From NCBI GenBank assembly GCA_002029295.1, contig MZGW01000003.1, positions 1 through 64,000 of the forward strand: a stretch of 64,000 nt of DNA, given 5' to 3'. Below, one piece after another: positions 8,886-17,998 of this stretch. The stretch's first letter is position 1; each line of letters begins with the position of its first letter. A program made the position numbers and the translations under genes. A model generated the notes under the pieces. It saw only the letters and a program-made list of their open reading frames with translations. It did no database searches and was not told the origin of the DNA. The DNA is from Alkalithermobacter paradoxus. GTDB lineage: Bacteria; Bacillota; Clostridia; Peptostreptococcales; Peptostreptococcaceae.

Positions 8886-10286
8886 ATGAAAATGATCAAA
8901 GATATTATGAAAAGATTCAAAATACCTGTGTTTGCTTTTAATCAAAGCAAAATAGAAAAGGATTCCAATAATGAAGATGCCTCTTTTTCAAAACCTAAAA
9001 CTACATTCAAGGACGTAGCTGGACTTGATGAAGTTAAAGAAGAATTGGTAGAGATAGTAGACTTTATCAAAAATCCAGATAAATATAAAAAAATGGGAGC
9101 CCAAGTTCCAAAGGGAATCTTATTTTATGGACCTCCTGGAACTGGTAAAACACTATTAGCTGCATCTATAGCTGGTGAAACAAATTCAGCATTTTTTAAC
9201 ACAACTGGTTCAGAGTTTGTTGAAAAGTACGTAGGTGTAGGTGCAAAGAGAGTTAGAACTTTATTTGAAAAAGCTAGAAAAGAAGCTCCTAGTATTATAT
9301 TCATAGACGAAATAGACGCTATAGGAGCCAAAAGACATCTAGAGAGCAACAACGAAAAAGATCAAACACTAAATCAGCTTCTAGTCGAGATGGATGGATT
9401 TAACAAGGATAACAATGTAATAATGATAGGAGCAACTAACAGACTAGATCTTTTAGATGAAGCTTTAACTAGACCCGGAAGATTCGATAGACACATATAT
9501 ATAGGAAATCCTAACTATTTCACAAGACATGAAATATTGAAAGTTCACACAAAAGATAAGCCCTTATGTGATGAAGTTAATCTTGAAGAAATAGCAAAGA
9601 AAACTCACGGGCTTAGTGGTGCCCACCTTGCTAATATAGCAAACGAGTCAGCCATTATAGCTGTAAGAGAAGGAGTTTCTCAAATAAAGAAACATCACTT
9701 TGACAAAGCAATAGAAAGAATAGTTGCAGGACTTGAAAGTAAAAACAGTAAATTAATAGAGAAAGAAAAGAAAATTGTATCTTATCACGAAGCAGGACAC
9801 GCTTTGATTAGTAATGCTTTAAATACAAATCCAATTCAAAAAATATCCATAATTCCTAGAGGTCAAGCACTTGGATACGTACTTCAACTTCCCGACGAAG
9901 ATAGATATATATACACTAAAGAAGATTTAATAAACAAAATGAAGGTTTTATTCGGCGGAAAAGCTGCTGAGAACTTAATCTTCAATCACACTTCTACAGG
10001 AGCTAAAGATGATCTTAATAAAATAACTCAGATAGCAACTCAGATGGTTTGTGAGTATGGAATGAGTTCGCTTGGAAATATGACAATAGATTCAAATTTC
10101 AAGGGCTTTATGATAGACAAAATCCAAGCAGAAATAAATTCCATAATGAATCAGTGTTACGAAGAAACTGTAGAGCTTCTAAAAAGTCAAATGGAAGAAC
10201 TTCACATAGTATCTAACTATTTATATGAAAATGAAAGTTTAACTCATGATGAATTTAAAAGTATAATAAAAAGAGCCTTAACTTAG
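8886..10286 (+). CDS. Soluble FtsH-like AAA+ zinc metalloprotease
   Basis: 466 residues from the ATG at 8886 (GAGGTG 8 nt upstream; an in-frame ATG at 8799 lacks a site). The AAA module shows Walker A GPPGTGKT (82-89), Walker B IIFIDEID (about 137-144) and the second region of homology ATNRLDLLDEALTRPGRFDR. The M41 peptidase domain follows with HEAGH (301-305) and the downstream acidic ligand region STGAKDDLNK. True FtsH is about 600-650 residues with two N-terminal membrane helices flanking an extracellular domain. Here the N-terminal ~40 residues are Lys-rich with no hydrophobic helix, so the protein should be cytosolic. It is probably a second FtsH paralogue; the housekeeping ftsH would lie elsewhere. 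One of few plus-strand genes, apparently alone, sharing a terminator with thrS. Confidence 0.9.
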   Translation: MKMIKDIMKRFKIPVFAFNQSKIEKDSNNEDASFSKPKTTFKDVAGLDEVKEELVEIVDFIKNPDKYKKMGAQVPKGILFYGPPGTGKTLLAASIAGETNSAFFNTTGSEFVEKYVGVGAKRVRTLFEKARKEAPSIIFIDEIDAIGAKRHLESNNEKDQTLNQLLVEMDGFNKDNNVIMIGATNRLDLLDEALTRPGRFDRHIYIGNPNYFTRHEILKVHTKDKPLCDEVNLEEIAKKTHGLSGAHLANIANESAIIAVREGVSQIKKHHFDKAIERIVAGLESKNSKLIEKEKKIVSYHEAGHALISNALNTNPIQKISIIPRGQALGYVLQLPDEDRYIYTKEDLINKMKVLFGGKAAENLIFNHTSTGAKDDLNKITQIATQMVCEYGMSSLGNMTIDSNFKGFMIDKIQAEINSIMNQCYEETVELLKSQMEELHIVSNYLYENESLTHDEFKSIIKRALT

Positions 10287-10297
10287 GCTCTTTTTTA
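10268..10297. terminator. Bidirectional terminator between ftsH-like gene and thrS
   Basis: AAAAAGAGCCTTA / TAGGCTCTTTTTT stem-loop overlapping the stop codons of the two convergent genes, with A and T runs on both sides. Confidence 0.9.
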
Positions 10298-12211
10298 ATG
10301 CATAGTTTTATTTTTGATTTCTTCTAAAACAGTTTCTATAAACTTATCTACAGCTATTGATCCTAGTTCACCCTTATCTCTAGAACGAACAGAAACTTCA
10401 CTATTCTCAACTTCCTTTTCTCCTACTATTAACATGTATGGAACCTTTTCTAGTTGAGCTTCTCTTATTTTATATCCTATTTTTTCTGCTCTATCATCTA
10501 TTTCTACTCTTATTCCTTTTTCAAACATTATATCTTTTACTTTGTTTGCATAGTCCATATACTTATCAGATATAGGAAGTATCTTAACTTGAACTGGAGA
10601 TAGCCATAATGGGAACTTACCTGCAAAATGCTCTGTTAAAATACCTATAAATCTTTCTATACTACCAAATGCAACTCTATGAATCATTACTGGTCTGTGT
10701 TTTTCTCCATCTTTTCCTATATAAGTTAAATCAAACTTTTGTGGTAGTTGCATATCTAATTGTATAGTACCACACTGCCATGTTCTCCCTATACAGTCTT
10801 GTAAATGGAAATCTATTTTCGGACCATAAAATGCTCCATCACCCTCATTTAGCTTATAAGGAAGATTTAACTCTTCTAATGCCTCTTTCAGTCCATTTTC
10901 TGCAACTTCCCATTCTTCATCGCTTCCCATTGAATTTTCAGGTCTTGTTGAAAGTTCAACATGATATTTGAACCCGAAAGTTTTGTATACCTCATCTATT
11001 AATTTAGCAACACCTTTTATTTCATCTTTTATCTGCTCAGGTAACATAAATATATGTGCATCATCTTGAGTAAATGCTCTAACTCTCATTAAACCATGAA
11101 GTGCCCCTGAAAGCTCATGTCTATGAACTCTTCCTAGTTCTGCAACTCTCATAGGGAAATCTCTGTATGAATGCATATCAGTTTTATATACAAGCATTCC
11201 TCCTGGACAGTTCATAGGCTTTATAGCAAAATCCTCTTCATCTATTTTAAGAGCGTACATATTTTCTCTGTAGTGATGCCAATGCCCTGAAGTTTCCCAA
11301 AGATGTCTACTTAAAATCATAGGAGTTTCTACCTCAACGTAATTTGCTTTTCTATGAATGTCTCTCCAGAATCTTAGTAGTTCATTTTTAAGTTCCATAC
11401 CCTTAGGTAAGAAAAATGGAAATCCTGGTCCTTCATCTATTATTGTAAATAATCCTAGTTCTTTACCTAATTTTCTGTGATCTCTTTTCTTTGCTTCTTC
11501 AAGCATATTTAAGTATTCTTCAAGTTCTTTAGCTTTTTCAAATGATGTTCCATATATTCTCTGAAGCATCTTATTTTTTTCACTTCCACGCCAGTAAGCT
11601 CCTGCTACACTCAGTAACTTTATAGCTTTAACCTTTTTAGTAGAAGGTAAATGAGGTCCCCTACAAAGATCTACAAATTCTCCTTGTTTATAGAAAGATA
11701 TTATCTCACCTTCTGGAAGTTCACTTATAAGTTCTACTTTATAATCTTCATTTTGTTCACTCATTAATTTTATAGCTTCATCTCTTGGAAGATCAAACCT
11801 CTCAATTTGTAAATCTTCCTTAACTATTTTTTTCATTTCCGCTTCTATTTTTTCCAAATCCTGTGCAGTAATTTTGTAATCTAAATCTATATCATAATAA
11901 AATCCATTGTCTATAGCAGGTCCTATAGCAAGCTTTGCATCTTTATATAGTCTTTTTATTGCTTGAGCTAATATATGAGCTGATGTATGCCTAAAAGTTT
12001 CTTTTCCAGCCTCATCTTCAAATTTAAGTAAATTTAAATTCACATCTTCATTTAAAACATAGCTTAAATCAACTACTTCTTCATTCACTTGTGCTGCTAC
12101 TATACTTCTTGCAAGTCCTTCACTTATGCTCTTTGCTACATCAAGCACAGAAGATCCTTTTTGTACTTCTCTTACAGATCCATCTTTAAGAGTAATCTTT
12201 ATCAGTTCCAC
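10295..12211 (-). CDS. thrS: Threonine--tRNA ligase
   Basis: 638 residues from the GTG at 12211, chosen because AAAGGAGG sits 7 nt upstream and the product then starts at the TGS domain (ELIKITLKDGSVREV). Domain order: TGS (1-60), second additional (editing) domain with HTSAHILAQA near 75-85 and the Zn-type segment VDLCRGPHLP, class II core with the MNCPGGMLVYK and RVAELGRVHRHELSGALHGL motifs, then motif 3 HRVAFGSIERF, and the C-terminal anticodon-binding domain. It charges tRNA-Thr and hydrolyses Ser-tRNA-Thr. It is controlled by the T-box just upstream and ends at a bidirectional terminator. Confidence 0.97.
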   Translation of the reverse strand: MELIKITLKDGSVREVQKGSSVLDVAKSISEGLARSIVAAQVNEEVVDLSYVLNEDVNLNLLKFEDEAGKETFRHTSAHILAQAIKRLYKDAKLAIGPAIDNGFYYDIDLDYKITAQDLEKIEAEMKKIVKEDLQIERFDLPRDEAIKLMSEQNEDYKVELISELPEGEIISFYKQGEFVDLCRGPHLPSTKKVKAIKLLSVAGAYWRGSEKNKMLQRIYGTSFEKAKELEEYLNMLEEAKKRDHRKLGKELGLFTIIDEGPGFPFFLPKGMELKNELLRFWRDIHRKANYVEVETPMILSRHLWETSGHWHHYRENMYALKIDEEDFAIKPMNCPGGMLVYKTDMHSYRDFPMRVAELGRVHRHELSGALHGLMRVRAFTQDDAHIFMLPEQIKDEIKGVAKLIDEVYKTFGFKYHVELSTRPENSMGSDEEWEVAENGLKEALEELNLPYKLNEGDGAFYGPKIDFHLQDCIGRTWQCGTIQLDMQLPQKFDLTYIGKDGEKHRPVMIHRVAFGSIERFIGILTEHFAGKFPLWLSPVQVKILPISDKYMDYANKVKDIMFEKGIRVEIDDRAEKIGYKIREAQLEKVPYMLIVGEKEVENSEVSVRSRDKGELGSIAVDKFIETVLEEIKNKTMH

Positions 12212-12231
12212 TTTTAATCCTCCTTTTATAA

Positions 12232-12485
12232 AAATATAAAAACTCCCGCCCAAAAGTTGGGACGAGAGTTATATTCGCGGTTCCACCCAAGTTGGCAATA
12301 TGCCCACTCTTAGACTGTAAGGTAGTCAACCGAAATCCTTTCTTTCTATTCAAAATACTCAGTTTCAGCTCCAAGGTAGTTTTCAGTTAATCATATATAA
12401 AAGTGCTTTCAGCCTACGACACTTTCTCTCTTGATACTGTGTTTAACTTACTCTTCCTCTTCATAGCATTTAATATATTTTTTAT
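12232..12485 (-). promoter_or_regulatory. T-box riboswitch of thrS
   Basis: The minus strand shows the T-box core (TTGGGTGGAACCGCGAA, 12290-12274) followed by a GC-rich terminator hairpin (12270-12239) with a T run just before thrS. Upstream lies a stem I region of about 170 nt with an AAGAGAGAAAG loop-like tract. A candidate specifier ACC (Thr, 12377-12375) lies near the 3' side of stem I. The element binds uncharged tRNA-Thr and permits read-through. This fills the otherwise gene-free stretch between thrS and the DUF445 gene. Confidence 0.93.
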
Positions 12486-12488
12486 TGA

Positions 12489-12517
12489 ATTATATATTTC
12501 ATAAGTCCATTTGTCAA
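12489..12517 (-). promoter_or_regulatory. Sigma-A promoter of T-box/thrS
   Basis: TTGACA (12517-12512), a 17-nt spacer and TATAAT (12494-12489): a perfect consensus on the minus strand directly upstream of the T-box. Confidence 0.9.
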
Positions 12518-12526
12518 GTAGATAAA

Positions 12527-13123
12527 CTATATATAGTTTATAATAATACCTTGTATAATTCCTATAACAAAACCTAATACAGCACCTAATACTTCTATAT
12601 GCTTTAGCTCTTTACTAGCTATATCTAATATTATAGATTCTAATTTTTCTAAATCAAACTGGTTTATCTTATCTTCTACCATTTCTCCTATTTTTATTCT
12701 TGAAGATGCTTTATTAATTAAATCTTCACTTAAATTAGTTATAAGTTTTTCAGCTTCTTCTTCTATTACCTTATCCATATATTCTGCTATCATAACTTTA
12801 AATGCACTTGGAATAAATGGTGGCATTTTTTCATCTACAATTTTACTTATTTTAGTCTTTATAATTTTAACTAAATTTTTCTTATCTTCATTTTGTACCA
12901 TTTTGTTCATAATCTCTTCAATTGACAATAACTCTTTTTCAACTACTTTTCCTATAGAGTTTGCCACTTCTTTTCTTCTTTTAGGAATCAATCCTACTAT
13001 CTCTATATTTAGTATTGGGATTTTTATAGGATTTAAAGGTCTAAATATCAGCTTTATAGCAATAATGTTGGTTGTCCATCCTATAAGTGCTCCTATTGTT
13101 GCTAAAAATAATATCCTAAGCAT
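12527..13123 (-). CDS. DUF445-family membrane protein (YheB-like)
   Basis: 198 residues. An N-terminal helix (about 3-22, LFLATIGALIGWTTNIIAIKL) and a C-terminal hydrophobic segment (about 178-197) flank a charged, probably helical middle. The N-terminal GWTTNIIAIKLIFRPLNPI and LIPKRRKEVA motifs are those of the DUF445 family, whose function is unknown; in Bacillus, YheB belongs to it. The protein is likely anchored at both ends with the middle on one membrane face. The stop codon lies in a short AT-rich palindrome (12522-12541) that could act as a weak terminator before the thrS promoter. It lies about 100 nt downstream of ytxC, separated by that gene's terminator. Several sporulating Firmicutes carry such proteins, but no role can be claimed here. 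Confidence 0.8.
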   Translation of the reverse strand: MLRILFLATIGALIGWTTNIIAIKLIFRPLNPIKIPILNIEIVGLIPKRRKEVANSIGKVVEKELLSIEEIMNKMVQNEDKKNLVKIIKTKISKIVDEKMPPFIPSAFKVMIAEYMDKVIEEEAEKLITNLSEDLINKASSRIKIGEMVEDKINQFDLEKLESIILDIASKELKHIEVLGAVLGFVIGIIQGIIINYI

Positions 13124-13204
13124 TACATTCCTCCTTGCTATTAATAATCATTTTAAGATTACCACACATACAGTAGTTAATCAATATCACATTAAAAGCA
13201 ACAA

Positions 13205-13228
13205 AATAAAAGGCCTTAAGGCCTTTAA
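13205..13228 (-). terminator. Intrinsic terminator after ytxC
   Basis: Perfect palindrome AAAGGCCTTAAGGCCTTT (13209-13226) overlapping the ytxC stop, followed by a T-rich tract on the minus strand. Confidence 0.8.
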
Positions 13229-14022
13229 GATTCATAATCTACTTTAACTTTATTATCAAAAATAGCTTCTATAGTATCTATTATTTCTTTAGATGTGTTA
13301 TTTTTCATTTCATCACATATCCATATCTCTCGAGGACATATTGTAATGAGTGCACTTATTAAAAAATCCTCATAGTTCATATTCTCTCTCAAAGCTAAAC
13401 TTATTATATCTTTTGTATAGTTATTCTCTAAGGGTCTGTTATACTTGTCATATAGTTTGAATATACCTTCTTTTTCTATATGGATTTTTAATATATCTTC
13501 TTTTTCTTCTTGTATTTCTACAAAGTACTTTAGTAATTGTATAAATTCTTTATAATCTCTTTCAACTAAATATTTTTCTAGTCCCCTATCACTTATTTCT
13601 ATTACATAATCAACAAAGTCTTTTAGCCTAAATCTTAGGAATCCATTTATATTTATATAGTCATTTGTAGATAAATATTCTTGCAGCCTTGTAAATATCA
13701 TATCTTTTATCAACACTTCTTTCTCTGAAAATATCTGGAGTGAATGTTCATATATATTGTTTATCTCATTTAGATATATGTCTTTATAACTTCTATCAAC
13801 GACCTTTTTTAGTATTTTATTTTTTACTATGTCTGTAATCATGTCTGTAAGTTGATAACATATAGCAGTTTTACAAGACTCTTTATCTTCATCATCTACA
13901 AGTATATCTATTTCTGTAAGTTCGTCGTTTTTTCTTATTTGTTTTTCTATTCCTTCATAATTCACAAACGAAGTACCAAAATCTTTATATTCTCCCATCA
14001 TTCCAAGTGAGATATATTTCAA
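13225..14022 (-). CDS. ytxC: YtxC-like sporulation protein
   Basis: 265 residues from the TTG at 14022, which has AAGGAG 8 nt upstream; a GTG at 14031 overlaps that site and is unlikely. The product resembles the YtxC family of Firmicutes sporulation-associated proteins, including the central FLRFRLKDFVDYV motif and the C-terminal LITICPREIWIC segment. In Bacillus subtilis ytxC lies directly upstream of thrS, and here too it precedes thrS with only a DUF445 gene between, which supports the call. No membrane segment is visible. The biochemical role is unknown. Confidence 0.8.
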   Translation of the reverse strand: MKYISLGMMGEYKDFGTSFVNYEGIEKQIRKNDELTEIDILVDDEDKESCKTAICYQLTDMITDIVKNKILKKVVDRSYKDIYLNEINNIYEHSLQIFSEKEVLIKDMIFTRLQEYLSTNDYININGFLRFRLKDFVDYVIEISDRGLEKYLVERDYKEFIQLLKYFVEIQEEKEDILKIHIEKEGIFKLYDKYNRPLENNYTKDIISLALRENMNYEDFLISALITICPREIWICDEMKNNTSKEIIDTIEAIFDNKVKVDYES

Positions 14023-14194
14023 GTCAGTCACTCCTTTCTTGTCGCAGGTGGAATAGCTGGTTTATGTATAGCATACTTTTGTGTTAAATCGTATACTTTT
14101 AAGATATTTCTTTGATCTTTATTTTGTTACTTTTATTATTTGTATTTTTTATTTTTTAATTCACATTCTATATGTACATACTCACATATTAAAA

Positions 14195-14231
14195 TCAAAA
14201 ACCTCTGCGCTATGAAAATAGCACAGAGGTT
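14195..14231 (-). terminator. Intrinsic terminator after the nucleoside permease gene
   Basis: A 13-bp stem (14219-14231 / 14200-14212, AACCTCTG core) with a T-rich tail on the minus strand, 5 nt after the stop. The rest of the gap to ytxC holds only AT-rich sequence with a repeated AAAAGTATRC motif (roughly 14050-14105) that may be part of the ytxC promoter region. Confidence 0.88.
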
Positions 14232-14235
14232 CTTA

Positions 14236-15174
14236 TTATCTTTCTCCTTTTTCGTAAGGTAGTCCATTCGCTGCTGGACCATTAGATTTTCCTACAAATA
14301 CTATAAGAACTATTAAAGTTATTATATATGGAATCATTGATAATATATTCTCTGATACATTAAGTCCTATATCTGGTCCTCCCAAGAATACTGTAAGTCC
14401 AGTTGAAGCTCCAAATAAAAGTGATGCAAGCATAGCTCCTTGTGGCTTCCACTTACCGAATATTACAGCAGCCAAAGCTATAAATCCTTGACCAGATACC
14501 AAAGTAGGTCTAAAAGTAGAAACTATAGCAATACTTATAGATGCTCCTCCTAATCCAGCAAGTATTCCTGATAGTATTACGCATAAATATTTTACTCTAT
14601 ATACATTTATACCTAGAGTATCAGCTGCTCTTGGATGTTCTCCAACAGCTCTTATTCTAAGACCTAGTTTTGTTTTATATAGAACAAACCAAGTAAGTGC
14701 AACAAATATAAATGCTATATACACAGTTGCATAAGTATTTAATGTTATATCGAGGAAACTTCCTTGTTCAAATATTCCATTAAGTGGTCTTGGAATTTTA
14801 TTACTTAAAGCTATAGTTGGTGTCATTGTAGAACCATCAAATAACTTTCTACACATAAATAGTGCAAAACCAGGTCCTAAGAAATTTATCGCAATACCAG
14901 ATACAACATGATCTGCGTTGAAAGTTACAGTAGCTAGTGCATGAATAAGCCCAAATAAACCTCCTGCTATTCCAGCCACTAAGAAAGCAAGCCATGGATC
15001 TCCTGTAATAACAGCAGTTGCAGCTCCTGCAAATGCACCTATAGTCATCATTCCCTCAAGACCTATATTTACAACTCCAGCACTTTCTGAGAATATTCCA
15101 CCAAGAGATGTAAATATCAGGGGAGTTGAATACATTAAAGTTGTACTTATTATAAGAGCTAAGTTTTTAAGCAT
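14236..15174 (-). CDS. nupQ: Nucleoside ABC transporter permease (NupQ/YufQ type)
   Basis: 312 residues, hydrophobic, with about eight or nine membrane segments. It belongs to the branched-chain/ribose-type inner membrane family and carries the VVNIGLEGMMTIGAF motif near the N-terminus and RAVGEHPRAADTLGINV (about 196-212), the coupling-helix region that contacts the ATPase. It is the last gene of the importer, overlapping the second permease by 8 nt. With its partner it forms the pore for nucleosides delivered by the BMP-type lipoprotein. Substrate class is from homology to Bacillus nupNOPQ; the exact nucleoside is not visible. Confidence 0.9.
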   Translation of the reverse strand: MLKNLALIISTTLMYSTPLIFTSLGGIFSESAGVVNIGLEGMMTIGAFAGAATAVITGDPWLAFLVAGIAGGLFGLIHALATVTFNADHVVSGIAINFLGPGFALFMCRKLFDGSTMTPTIALSNKIPRPLNGIFEQGSFLDITLNTYATVYIAFIFVALTWFVLYKTKLGLRIRAVGEHPRAADTLGINVYRVKYLCVILSGILAGLGGASISIAIVSTFRPTLVSGQGFIALAAVIFGKWKPQGAMLASLLFGASTGLTVFLGGPDIGLNVSENILSMIPYIITLIVLIVFVGKSNGPAANGLPYEKGER

Positions 15175-16231
15175 TTGCTTTTCCCCCCTTAATTTTTTGT
15201 ACTACAATCTTAACTAATCTACTTGCAGCTATAAAATATATTATAGAACCTATTACTATATTTATAACTTCTGTAGGTGCTCCTATTGTTTGAAGCTTAC
15301 TTCCACCATATTTAAGTCCTCCGAATAAAAGAGCTCCAAGTGTAACACCTAAAGGAGTATTGTTTCCAATTAAAGATACTGCTATTCCATCAAATCCGTA
15401 TCCTTCCATGGCAGCTAGTATAGTTACCCTTCTAGACACTCCCATAACATGCATAGCTCCTGCAGCTCCTGCTAAAAGACCAGCAATAGCCATAGATGTT
15501 ACCATAGATCTATTTACATTTATACCAGCATACTCTGCACCATATTTGTTGAATCCAACTGCTCTTAACTCAAATCCTAATACAGTCTTGTAAAGAATAT
15601 AAGCTACTATAACTACTAAAATCAAAGATATTACAATTCCCCAGTTAACTCTAGTAGCTGGCCCTACTATTGATCTTAGCCAGTCTATATTTATTCCTGC
15701 AGTAGCTTGAATATCGTAAGATGATTCACTATTAGGTCTTCTGAATCCTTCAAGCATTATTACATAGTTTTGAAGATAAAGAGCTATCCAGTTAAGCATT
15801 ATAGTTGATATTACTTCATTTACACCAAATTTTGCCTTTAAAACTCCTGCAATAACCGCCCACAATGCACCAGCTAAACATCCACTTAATAATGTTAGTG
15901 GTATATGAATTATAGCTGGAAGCTTAACAAAATATCCTACTAATGCTGCAGTCAATGCTCCAACTATAAACTGTCCTTCTGCTCCTATGTTAAAAAGACC
16001 TGTTCTAAAAGCAAATGCAACAGATAGTCCTGTAAGAATAAGAGGTGTTGCTCTAACTATTGTCCAAGCTATATATCTTGGCTCACCAAACACACCATTT
16101 ATCATAGCACCATATCCTTCAAAAGGATTGAATCCTGCAAAAGATAAAACTATTCCTCCAACTATAAATCCTAAAACTATGGAAATTAGAGTGTACATAA
16201 ATGTATCACTAAATATCTTTTTATTTTTCAC
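15167..16231 (-). CDS. nupP: Nucleoside ABC transporter permease (NupP/YufP type)
   Basis: 354 residues from the GTG at 16231 (GGAGG 8 nt upstream). About nine or ten membrane segments; GLFNIGAEGQFIVGA (about 80-94) and RAVGFNKYGAEYAGINV (about 224-240) are the characteristic motifs of this permease family. Its start overlaps the end of the ATPase gene and its end overlaps the next permease, indicating translational coupling. It makes the heterodimeric membrane channel with the NupQ-like protein. Confidence 0.9.
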   Translation of the reverse strand: MKNKKIFSDTFMYTLISIVLGFIVGGIVLSFAGFNPFEGYGAMINGVFGEPRYIAWTIVRATPLILTGLSVAFAFRTGLFNIGAEGQFIVGALTAALVGYFVKLPAIIHIPLTLLSGCLAGALWAVIAGVLKAKFGVNEVISTIMLNWIALYLQNYVIMLEGFRRPNSESSYDIQATAGINIDWLRSIVGPATRVNWGIVISLILVVIVAYILYKTVLGFELRAVGFNKYGAEYAGINVNRSMVTSMAIAGLLAGAAGAMHVMGVSRRVTILAAMEGYGFDGIAVSLIGNNTPLGVTLGALLFGGLKYGGSKLQTIGAPTEVINIVIGSIIYFIAASRLVKIVVQKIKGGKANA

Positions 16232-17771
16232 CTTCAGCACCTCCTGCCATCATAAGTCCTAGAACATTTTCATCTGCTTCCTTAGCGTCTACTATTCCTA
16301 CTATCTTTCCTTCATATATTACAGCTATTCTATCTGATACACTCATAACCTCGTCAAGTTCTAAAGATACCAAAAGAACTCCTTTTCCTTTATTTCGCTG
16401 ATCTACTAATGACTTGTGTACAAATTCTATAGCTCCAACATCAAGTCCTCTAGTAGGTTGAGTTGCTATTAAAAGCTCAGGATCATTAGTAACTTCTCTT
16501 GCTATTATTATCTTTTGTTGATTTCCTCCCGATAAAGCTCTTGCTTTTAAACTTTCATCAGTAGGTCTTATGTCAAATTTTTCTATAAGCTCTTTAGCAA
16601 ATTTATTTATATTATCCTCTAGTAGTCTAAATCCTTTAGAAAACTGAGGTTTTGCATAATTTTCTAAAATCATATTTTCTGCAACTGTAAAATCTAAAAC
16701 AAGTCCTCTTTTTTGTCTATCTTCCGGTATATTACAAATTCCAGATTCAAATACTTCTTTAGGAAGCTTATTAGTTATATCTTTTCCATTTAGATATACA
16801 CTTCCACTTTCTACTTCTCTAAGTCCAGTTAATGCCTCAACAAGTTCAGATTGTCCATTTCCATCTATTCCTGCTATACCAAGTATTTCTCCTCTTCTAA
16901 CTTCTAAAGATAATTCATTTAATACATTTATTCCTCTATTGTCTTTTGCAATCAACTTATCTACTTTAAGAACAACATCTCCTGGAGTCATAGCAGCTTT
17001 ATCTACTTTAAAGTTTACTTCTCTTCCAACCATCATAGCTGCAAGCTCGTCTTCTGTAGTTTTAGATACATCTACAGTGTCTATATACTTTCCTCTTCTT
17101 ATTATAGTACAAAAATCTGCTGCTTCTTTTATTTCCTTCAGTTTATGAGTTATTACAATTATTGACTTTCCTTCTTTAGTAAGGTTTCTCATTATTTGTA
17201 TTAATTCTTTTATTTCCTGTGGTGTAAGTACTGCAGTTGGCTCATCTAATATTAAGATTTCTGCTCCTCTATATAAGGCTTTTAAAATTTCTACTCTTTG
17301 TTGCATACCAACAGTAATATCTTCTACTCTAGCTAAAGGATCAACATAAAGACCATATTTTTGAGATATTTCTTTAACATCATTAATAGCCTTATCCATA
17401 TCTATTCTATTTAATCCCTTAGTGGGTTCCATGCCTAAGATAATGTTTTCCGCAACTGTAAATGGAGGTACTAGCATGAAGTGCTGATGAACCATTCCTA
17501 TACCATTTGCTATAGCTATATTAGGATTATCTATATTAACTTTATTTCCTTTTATGTATATATCTCCTGATGTCTGTTGATAAAGTCCATAAAGTATATT
17601 CATAAGTGTAGATTTCCCCGCACCATTCTCTCCTAAAAGAGCATGTACTTCTCCTTTGTGAACAGTTAGGTTTATATTATCATTTGCTATGAAGTTTCCG
17701 AATTTCTTTGTTATGTTTTTCATTTCAACTACTTTTTGGTTGAAATCTATATTATTACTCACATTACTCAA
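16221..17771 (-). CDS. nupO: Nucleoside ABC transporter ATP-binding protein, two ABC domains
   Basis: 516 residues from a TTG start with GAGGAGG 8 nt upstream. First ABC domain: Walker A GENGAGKST (about 48-56), a signature region around DITVGMQQRVEILKAL, and Walker B LILDEPTAVL. Second domain (from about 270): degenerate Walker A GIDGNGQSE, signature LSGGNQQK and Walker-B-like LLIATQPTRGLDVG, in which the usual Asp-Glu is replaced; this asymmetry is normal in the RbsA/NupO class. It powers nucleoside uptake. It overlaps nupP but is separated from the lipoprotein gene by a terminator. Confidence 0.93.
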   Translation of the reverse strand: MSNVSNNIDFNQKVVEMKNITKKFGNFIANDNINLTVHKGEVHALLGENGAGKSTLMNILYGLYQQTSGDIYIKGNKVNIDNPNIAIANGIGMVHQHFMLVPPFTVAENIILGMEPTKGLNRIDMDKAINDVKEISQKYGLYVDPLARVEDITVGMQQRVEILKALYRGAEILILDEPTAVLTPQEIKELIQIMRNLTKEGKSIIVITHKLKEIKEAADFCTIIRRGKYIDTVDVSKTTEDELAAMMVGREVNFKVDKAAMTPGDVVLKVDKLIAKDNRGINVLNELSLEVRRGEILGIAGIDGNGQSELVEALTGLREVESGSVYLNGKDITNKLPKEVFESGICNIPEDRQKRGLVLDFTVAENMILENYAKPQFSKGFRLLEDNINKFAKELIEKFDIRPTDESLKARALSGGNQQKIIIAREVTNDPELLIATQPTRGLDVGAIEFVHKSLVDQRNKGKGVLLVSLELDEVMSVSDRIAVIYEGKIVGIVDAKEADENVLGLMMAGGAEGEK

Positions 17772-17960
17772 AGCCTATTCCTCCTCATCAGTTTTAAATA
17801 TAATTTAAATTATACTAAAACATTTTTCTGAATACAACAAATAGTGGAAAATGTCGAATTTTTCTCCATTTTGCCGACTATTTTTTCTTTATATCAAGCC
17901 TATAGTTTGTTACTTACAGCTATTATTTTGTAATTTTATTAAGCATAATATTCATATTGA

Positions 17961-17995
17961 AAAAATAAAGCTTAGAGCTAAGCCCTAAGCTTTTT
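17961..17995 (-). terminator. Terminator between the BMP lipoprotein gene and nupO
   Basis: AAAGCTTAG / CTAAGCTTT stem (17985-17993 / 17967-17975) followed by a T-rich tail on the minus strand, right after the lipoprotein stop. The remaining ~190 nt before nupO is AT-rich with no gene. Partial read-through would give excess binding protein over transporter. Confidence 0.85.
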
Positions 17996-17998
17996 TTG

